DNA from: Aeromicrobium yanjiei
GTDB taxonomy: Bacteria; Actinomycetota; Actinomycetes; Propionibacteriales; Nocardioidaceae
Length of the DNA stretch: 64,000 nucleotides
Direction of reading: 5' to 3'
NCBI RefSeq assembly: GCF_009649075.1
Contig: NZ_CP045737.1
Span: forward strand, 2,914,001-2,978,000
Position numbers and translations under genes: made by a program. Below are positions 58,891-64,000 of the stretch, piece after piece. The notes under the pieces were generated by a model, which was not told the origin of the DNA, made no database searches, and saw only the letters and a list, made by a program, of their open reading frames with translations. Each line of letters begins with the position of its first letter. Within the stretch, counting starts at the first letter, position 1.

Positions 58891-60330
58891 TCATTCGGCG
58901 TTGGGGTTGGGCTTGCGCCACGTGCGCTCGAACGGCAGCCGCCACGCGCCCGGCGCGATGAGCTGGTGGATCGCGTTGGGTCCCCACGTGCCCTGCTGGT
59001 AGGGCCGCACCGGAGGCGGGTCCTCGAGCAGCGGCTCGGAGATCTCCCACAGCCGCTCGATGCCCTCGGCCGTCGTGAACAGGGTCCGGTCGCCGCGCAT
59101 CGCGTCGTGGATCAACCGCTCGTACGCCTCGAGCACCTCACCGGCACGCTCGGTCTCCTGCATCGCGAACTGCATGCTGAGCTTGTCCAGCCGCAGCCCC
59201 GGACCGGGTCGCTTGCCGTAGAACGACAGCGACAGCCGGGAGGCGTCGGCGAGGTCGAACGTCAGATGGTCCGGCCCCGCGAGGCCGACACCCGATCCGG
59301 CGGGGAACATGCTCTTGGGCGGCTCGCGGAACGCGATCGAGATGATCCGCGCCCCTTCGGCCATCTTCTTGCCGGTGCGCAGGTAGAACGGGACGCCGGC
59401 CCACCGCCAGTTGTCGATCTCGGCCTTCAGCGCGACGAACGTGTCGGTCTCGGAGTCCGAGGCGACACCGTCCTCGTCGCGATAACCCTGGTACTGACCG
59501 CGGACGACGTGGTGCGGGTCCAGCGGCCGCATCGAGCGGAAGACCTTGTTCTTCTCCTCCGAGATCCAGTCCGAGTCCAGCGACGTCGGCGGCTCCATCG
59601 CCATGAACGCGAGCACCTGGAACAGGTGGGTCACGACCATGTCCTTGAACGCTCCGGTGCCCTCGTAGAAGCCGGACCTGCCCGCCAGCGACAGCGTCTC
59701 GGGGACGTCGATCTGCACGTGGTCGATGAAGTTGCGGTTCCAGATCGGCTCGAACAATCCGTTCGCGAAGCGGAAGGCCAGGATGTTGAGCGCCGCCTCC
59801 TTGCCGAGGAAGTGGTCGATGCGGAAGATCTGCTCCTCGTCGAAGACTTCGTGGAGCTCGGCGTTCAGGGCCTTCGCGCTGGCCAGGTCCGTCCCGAACG
59901 GCTTCTCCATGATGATGCGCGAGCGTTCCACGAGGTTCGCCTCGTCGAGCGTGTGCACCACGTCCAGCGCCGACTTGGGCGGGACGCTCAGGTAGTGCAG
60001 CCGGCGCGGGCTGCCGCCGAGGTCCTTCTCGAGCTCCGCGGCAGCCCTCGCGAGCCCGTCGGCGCCCTCGCTCACGTTGATGTACGACAGCTTCGGCGCG
60101 AAGTCGCGCCACTTCTGCTCGTCGATCTCCCGCGTGCTGAACTCGCGGTAGGCCTCGCCGGCGAACGTCCGGAAGCCCTCGTCGTCGAAGTCGTCCATCG
60201 AGACGCCGAGGATGCGCGAGTCCGGGACCAGACCCGACTGCAGCAGGTGCATCACTCCGGGCAGGAGCTTGCGGCGGGCCAGATCGCCCGTGGCACCGAA
60301 GATCACGATCAGATGCGGCTGCTCGTCCAT
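58891..60330 (-). CDS. zwf: Glucose-6-phosphate dehydrogenase
   Basis: A 479-residue NAD(P)-dependent enzyme starting the oxidative pentose phosphate pathway. The dinucleotide motif is VIFGATGDLARRKLLP, substrate site EKPFGTD, and active-site peptide RIDHFLGKEA with the catalytic histidine. ATG 60330 fits the TAGCCT hexamer 6 nt upstream; a GTG two codons earlier is less likely. It stands alone here, without gnd or opcA nearby. Confidence 0.94.
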   Translation of the reverse strand: MDEQPHLIVIFGATGDLARRKLLPGVMHLLQSGLVPDSRILGVSMDDFDDEGFRTFAGEAYREFSTREIDEQKWRDFAPKLSYINVSEGADGLARAAAELEKDLGGSPRRLHYLSVPPKSALDVVHTLDEANLVERSRIIMEKPFGTDLASAKALNAELHEVFDEEQIFRIDHFLGKEAALNILAFRFANGLFEPIWNRNFIDHVQIDVPETLSLAGRSGFYEGTGAFKDMVVTHLFQVLAFMAMEPPTSLDSDWISEEKNKVFRSMRPLDPHHVVRGQYQGYRDEDGVASDSETDTFVALKAEIDNWRWAGVPFYLRTGKKMAEGARIISIAFREPPKSMFPAGSGVGLAGPDHLTFDLADASRLSLSFYGKRPGPGLRLDKLSMQFAMQETERAGEVLEAYERLIHDAMRGDRTLFTTAEGIERLWEISEPLLEDPPPVRPYQQGTWGPNAIHQLIAPGAWRLPFERTWRKPNPNAE

Positions 60331-60336
60331 GCCCAC

Positions 60337-60342
60337 AGGCTA
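60337..60342 (-). promoter_or_regulatory. Predicted -10 element, leaderless promoter
   Basis: TAGCCT on the minus strand, 6 nt before the ATG at 60330. Confidence 0.6.
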
Positions 60343-60369
60343 GACCCGCCGGCGGGTCCCGGCGAGCCC

Positions 60370-61125
60370 TCAGCGGGTCGCGTTGACGCTGCGCAGGATC
60401 GCTCGCGGCGCGACCCGGGTCAGATACTTCGTGGACACCTTCGCGGGCATCTCGACCGTGATGACAGCTCCCGCCTTGTGGTGCTTGCGGAACCACATCG
60501 AGTACGTCCCGTGGCACGAGGAGAAGCAGTCGAACGCCTTCTTGGGCAGCCGGATCTGCGCGGCGAGGCGCTTGGCCCACTTGTTGTTGCCGGTGTCGCG
60601 GATGTCGATGCCGTTGAGCGGCTGGTGGAAACTGATCGTGTACTCGGGCTTGATCTTGTCAGCGAAGCTGCGGATGGCCCTCGACTCGGGCTCGGAGAAG
60701 GCCTTGCGTCCGGAGTAGGTCGCCCCGCCCTGCTTCTTCCACCCGGTCGAGAAGTTGCGGTTGAGGTCGACCCCGCGGGCGTTCTGTCGCTTGCCCTTGG
60801 CCACCCCGTCACGGTTGAGGACGGGAACGACCCAGATGTCGGCACCCTTGATGGGCCGCCCGTCGCGCAGGGCGCGCAGCGTGCGCGTCGGGCCGGTCTC
60901 GTTGCCGTGCATCGCGGCGATGAGCAGCACCTTCTTCTTCGACGTCGGCGTGCCGAGTCGCCAGGCCACGATGTCGCGGCCGTTCACGCTCTGGCCGATG
61001 ACCTTCTTCTCCACGATCGCGGACCGTGGCTTCTCGGCGGCGACCGCAGTCGACCCGGCCGTGGGGACGGCGAGCGCGACGGTGACCAGCAGGGCGGTGC
61101 CAAGAGACGTCATGGCGACCATCAT
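60370..61125 (-). CDS. Secreted M14 zinc carboxypeptidase (MpaA-like)
   Basis: About 251 residues with a signal peptide (ending near AVAAEKP), then an M14 domain: AAMHGNETGPTR (HxxE zinc ligands), NRDGVAKGKRQNARGVDLNRNF and SFHQPLNGID with the third ligand. VITVEMPAK carries the likely catalytic glutamate. The compact form resembles murein peptide amidases. Starts at 61125, 61122 or 61113 are possible. The open frame continues upstream only through repeat copy 2. Confidence 0.85.
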   Translation of the reverse strand: MMVAMTSLGTALLVTVALAVPTAGSTAVAAEKPRSAIVEKKVIGQSVNGRDIVAWRLGTPTSKKKVLLIAAMHGNETGPTRTLRALRDGRPIKGADIWVVPVLNRDGVAKGKRQNARGVDLNRNFSTGWKKQGGATYSGRKAFSEPESRAIRSFADKIKPEYTISFHQPLNGIDIRDTGNNKWAKRLAAQIRLPKKAFDCFSSCHGTYSMWFRKHHKAGAVITVEMPAKVSTKYLTRVAPRAILRSVNATR

Positions 61126-61145
61126 GTCCCAGCCCGCCCGCGTAC

Positions 61146-61255
61146 GCGAGTGGCGCAAACCCGTCCGCGAGTGGCGCAAACCCATCCGCGAGTGGCGCGG
61201 AAGTGGACGACACGCCGTCTCATTTCCTTCACTTTGCGCCAGTCGCGGGTTCGGG
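61146..61255. repeat. Composite palindromic intergenic repeat, copy 2
   Basis: Two 21-bp direct units (61146-61166 and 61167-61187, one mismatch) and a third partial unit begin GCGAGTGGCGC. The core ACGACACGCCGTC (61207-61219) follows, with TTCCTTCAC(T)TTGCGCCAGTC to the right, as in copy 1 at 2-87. It ends directly at the stop codon of the response-regulator gene, just as copy 1 ends at the meaB stop. Confidence 0.85.
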
Positions 61256-61897
61256 TCAGATGAGGCGGCGGTCGTTGGCCCAGCGGGTGAGCTCGTGGCG
61301 GCTCGAGAGCTGCAGCTTGCGCAGGACGCTGGAGACGTGGGTCTCGACGGTCTTGATCGAGATGAACAGCTCCTTGGCCACCTCCTTGTACGCATAGCCG
61401 CGGGCGATCAGGCGCATGACCTCGCGCTCGCGCTCGGTCAGCCGGTCCAGGTCCTCGTCGACCTGGGCGATCTCGATCGTCCCGGCGAAGGCGTCGAGCA
61501 CGAATCCTGCGAGGCGCGGCGAGAACACCGCGTCGCCGGCCGCGACCCGGCCGATCGCGTCCAGCAGCTCGGGGCCCGAGATGTTCTTGGTGACGTAGCC
61601 CCGTGCTCCCGCGCGGATGATGCCGATGACGTCCTCGGCCGCATCGCTGACCGACAGGGCCAGGAACTTGGTCTCGGGGTGCCGCAGGTGCAGCCGACGG
61701 ATCACCTCGAGCCCTCCCCCGCCGGGCATGTGGACGTCGAGCAGGACGACGTCGGGCTTCGTCGCCGCGATCTGCGCCACGGCGCTGTCGACGTCCTCGG
61801 CCTCCGCGACGACGTCGACGGGGCCGTCGATCTCGGCTCGTACACCGGTGCGGAACATGGCGTGGTCGTCGACGATCGCGACGCGCAGGGTGGTCAT
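61256..61897 (-). CDS. NarL/LuxR-family response regulator
   Basis: A 213-residue two-component regulator. The receiver domain (about 1-120) has acidic IVDDH and phospho-acceptor in VVLLDVHMPGGGG; the C-terminal LuxR helix-turn-helix has LTEREREVMRLIARGYAYKEVAKELFISIKTVETHVSSVLRKL. It overlaps the kinase stop by 4 bp and is therefore its cognate partner. Targets may include the divergent PspC gene. Confidence 0.94.
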   Translation of the reverse strand: MTTLRVAIVDDHAMFRTGVRAEIDGPVDVVAEAEDVDSAVAQIAATKPDVVLLDVHMPGGGGLEVIRRLHLRHPETKFLALSVSDAAEDVIGIIRAGARGYVTKNISGPELLDAIGRVAAGDAVFSPRLAGFVLDAFAGTIEIAQVDEDLDRLTEREREVMRLIARGYAYKEVAKELFISIKTVETHVSSVLRKLQLSSRHELTRWANDRRLI

Positions 61898-63183
61898 GAG
61901 GGAGCCTCTTCGGTCGGTGGGGGTTCAGCGGGAGCGGGTCCGGTCGTCGGCTCGCCGGGACTGAGCGTGACACGCAGCGCGACCTCGGTGCCTTCGCCCG
62001 GACCGCTGCGGACCGAGGCGGTGCCACCGTGGCGCTCGACGCGGTCGACGATCGAGCCGCGGACGCCCATGCGGTCGGCCGCGATGGTCGCGAGGTCGAA
62101 GCCCACACCGCGGTCCCGCACGAACACCTCGGCGACGTGCCCGTCCGTCTCGGCGTACACGTCGATCCGCTCGACCTTCGCGTGCTTCGCGGCGTTGATC
62201 ATGGCCTCGCGCGCGGCGCGGGACAGCGCCAGCGCGTCGGAGTCGAGAGGGGCGTCACCGACCGCGATGACCTCGACCGGCACGCGGTGGGTGTCCTCGA
62301 CCTCTGCCGCCGCGGCCCGCAGCGCCGCCACGAGCGAGTCCCCGGCCTGCTCGTCGTCGCCGTAGAGCCAGGCCCGCAGCTCTCGCTCCTGCCGGCGTGC
62401 GAGCGTGGCGACGGTCGCGGAGTCGCCCGCGTTCTTCTGCAGCAGCGCGAGCGTCTGGAGCACCGAGTCGTGCAGGTGGGCCGCGACGTCCGCGCGCTCC
62501 TGGGAGCGGACCCGCTCGCGTCGCTCCTCCCCCAGGTCGCCGACGAGCCGCGAGATCCACGGACCGAGGATGAGACCGATGCCCAGCACCGCGATGACCA
62601 GTGCGGACGCCAGGTTGAGCGCGGCACCCCAGCCGCCCTCCTTGCCCAGGAAGTAGAGCACCGCGAGCGCGACGAGCGCTGCGCCGGCCGCGAGGCGGGA
62701 CGCGAACGCCCAGCCGCGGGTCTGCCGCATCCAGCGCTCCCACGCGACGTCGTCGAACTGGCGCCAGATGACCGCCAGCCCCACCACGCCGACCAGGAGC
62801 GGTGCGAACAGTCCGCCGCCGATACCGCGTCCGGTCGCCTGGATCAGGAACAGGACCCCGACCCCGACCGCTCCGAGGGCGATCGTCTGGGCGATCTCGG
62901 TCGGTCCGGTCCGGTCTCGGGTGCGCAGGCCGCGGCGGGTCGCCGACTCCAGGCCGGGCGAGAGCTCGGGGCGCTCCAACGGCAGGAACCGCCACAGCAG
63001 GAGGTACGCGATGACGCCCGCGCCCTGCATCCACGTCGCGACGATGAACACCAGCCGCACGTAGAGGACCGGGACGCCGAGGTGCTCGGCCAGTCCCGCC
63101 GAGACACCGCCCACGAGACGGTGGTCCGCGGGCCGGTACGCGCGCCGATAGCCGTCGGCGACGCGCAGGGGGTCTGGACTCAC
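61894..63183 (-). CDS. PspC-domain sensor histidine kinase
   Basis: A 429-residue membrane kinase. The N-terminal PspC domain (about 8-70: RLVGGVSAGLAEHLGVPVLYVRLVFI) is followed by several helices (to about 190), a HisKA_3 dimerisation domain with the phospho-histidine in AAHLHDSVLQTLALLQ, and a HATPase domain (REAMINAAKHAKVERI, DRGVGFDL). GTG at 63183 is the start. It is the envelope-stress sensor type of Actinobacteria, coupled to the LuxR regulator. Confidence 0.93.
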   Translation of the reverse strand: MSPDPLRVADGYRRAYRPADHRLVGGVSAGLAEHLGVPVLYVRLVFIVATWMQGAGVIAYLLLWRFLPLERPELSPGLESATRRGLRTRDRTGPTEIAQTIALGAVGVGVLFLIQATGRGIGGGLFAPLLVGVVGLAVIWRQFDDVAWERWMRQTRGWAFASRLAAGAALVALAVLYFLGKEGGWGAALNLASALVIAVLGIGLILGPWISRLVGDLGEERRERVRSQERADVAAHLHDSVLQTLALLQKNAGDSATVATLARRQERELRAWLYGDDEQAGDSLVAALRAAAAEVEDTHRVPVEVIAVGDAPLDSDALALSRAAREAMINAAKHAKVERIDVYAETDGHVAEVFVRDRGVGFDLATIAADRMGVRGSIVDRVERHGGTASVRSGPGEGTEVALRVTLSPGEPTTGPAPAEPPPTEEAPS

Positions 63184-63313
63184 CCATGAATCGTCACACG
63201 TACGTGCGCGCGCCCGCCACCAGGAAGGCCCCTCGACCGTCGTCAGGGTGCCCGGGTGGGATTCAGGGTCGTACCCGATGTCCCGGCGCGCCGGTCTCCG
63301 CCACGATGGTGAC

Positions 63314-64000
63314 ATGACCGACTCCCAGCCGCCGCCCGCCCCGGGCCCTCAGCCCGGCGCCCGGGACGACGAGTTCGACCCGCACCGGTTGCGGACGATC
63401 ATCGACATGAAGCGCTCGCAGGACGATCGTGTGGTCGCCGGCGTGTGCGCGGGAGCCGCACGATATCTGCGCATCGACCCGGTCGTGGTCCGCGTCGCGA
63501 TCGTCGTCCTCACCGTGGCGGGCTTCGCCGGCGTGATCCTGTACGTCGCGGCGTGGGTGCTGCTGCCGTCCGAGGGCTCCGACAGGAGCCTGGCCGCCGA
63601 GTGGTTCAACCTGGACCGCAACGAGGAGCAGGTGCGCGTCGCGGGTCTGCTCGTGGCGGTGGTCCTGGCCTCGCTCGCGCTGGTCGGCGACACCAGCTGG
63701 TCCTGGTGGGACGGCTCACCGTGGTGGTTGCTCCCCGTCGCCCTGGTGGTCTGGGTGTTCTACCTCGGACCGCGGCGCCGACGCGAGGAGCGCGAGCGCC
63801 TCGAGCAGCCGGCGACGGTCCACGCGCCCGGCGGTGCGGCGGACCCGGCGGCGACCCGCCGGTTCCAGCGCCAGACGGCCGGCACACCGCGGGACCGGCG
63901 CTCCCAGGCCCTCCTGGGTCTCACGATGTCGTGGGTGGCCATCGCGGTCGCGGTGACGGTCATCTACGACGTGACGCAGGAGAGCGTGCCCCGGACGACG
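63314..64000 (+). CDS. PspC-domain membrane protein (runs past window end)
   Basis: At least 229 codons without a stop. After a Pro-rich N terminus comes a PspC domain (RVVAGVCAGAARYLRIDPVVVRVAIVVLTVAGF), a hydrophobic WVLLPSEG segment, then further helices and a basic loop; the C terminus is outside the window. It is divergent, by 130 bp, from the PspC kinase, the usual arrangement where both sense the envelope and the regulator controls the pair. Confidence 0.88.
   Translation, partial: MTDSQPPPAPGPQPGARDDEFDPHRLRTIIDMKRSQDDRVVAGVCAGAARYLRIDPVVVRVAIVVLTVAGFAGVILYVAAWVLLPSEGSDRSLAAEWFNLDRNEEQVRVAGLLVAVVLASLALVGDTSWSWWDGSPWWLLPVALVVWVFYLGPRRRREERERLEQPATVHAPGGAADPAATRRFQRQTAGTPRDRRSQALLGLTMSWVAIAVAVTVIYDVTQESVPRTT

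Overview
The window is GC-rich chromosomal DNA with dense coding, many GTG starts and many 1-4 bp stop/start overlaps. Gene content points to an actinobacterium: MutA/MutB with MeaB, monomeric NADP-isocitrate dehydrogenase, FolD-DUF3017, DUF6350-PurN-PurH next to SucCD, PspC-type sensor kinases, DUF3027 and DUF2530. The assortment fits Nocardioidaceae (Aeromicrobium- or Nocardioides-like). That placement rests on gene content and order only. I saw no rRNA, tRNA, CRISPR, phage or insertion-sequence genes.

Layout. 1-5.1 kb: methylmalonyl-CoA mutase operon mutA-mutB-meaB. 5.1-14.6 kb: housekeeping genes (SerC, gamma-carbonic-anhydrase-like protein, purine permease, two MFS transporters, DUF3027, cold-shock protein). 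14.7-16.2 kb: YihY membrane protein with a PemK/MazF-like protein. 16.2-31.3 kb: an envelope-polysaccharide locus containing two ECF-sigma/Wzz pairs, a priming sugar-phosphate transferase, GT2, nucleotidyltransferase, flippase, polymerase/ligase, CDP-alcohol phosphotransferase and a large fibrinogen-like surface protein; an acyl-CoA synthetase sits inside it. 31.4-34.8 kb: aldehyde dehydrogenase, DUF779 and a GAF-type regulator. 34.8-40.4 kb: acyltransferase, ABC exporter, tryptophan 2,3-dioxygenase, MFS, secreted repeat protein. 40.4-54.5 kb: central carbon and purine metabolism (Icd, Mdh, FolD, PurH, PurN, SucCD) interspersed with regulators and a membrane-anchored sigma-like protein. 54.6-64 kb: M23 peptidase, UvrD/PcrA helicase, GNAT/GntR pair, glucose-6-phosphate dehydrogenase, M14 peptidase, and a PspC-kinase/LuxR regulator system divergent from a second PspC protein cut by the window end.

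How parts work together. MutA/MutB/MeaB feed propionate- and odd-chain-derived carbon to succinyl-CoA, which SucCD, Mdh and Icd process in the TCA cycle. Two operons drive the polysaccharide locus: sigma-nucleotidyltransferase-GT2-priming transferase, and surface protein-CDP-alcohol transferase-polymerase-flippase. Both converge on, or diverge from, a Wzz-like co-polymerase. 

Non-coding structure is notable. Ten starts carry a TANNNT hexamer exactly 6-7 nt upstream, the signature of leaderless mRNA. A composite palindromic repeat with 21-bp tandem units occurs near both ends of the window, with a related hairpin after mdh. One convergent gene pair shares an inverted repeat that includes both stop codons. 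CRP/GlxR-like boxes precede both the aldehyde dehydrogenase and its putative regulator. Protein assignments were made by reading translations and motifs; no database search was run.
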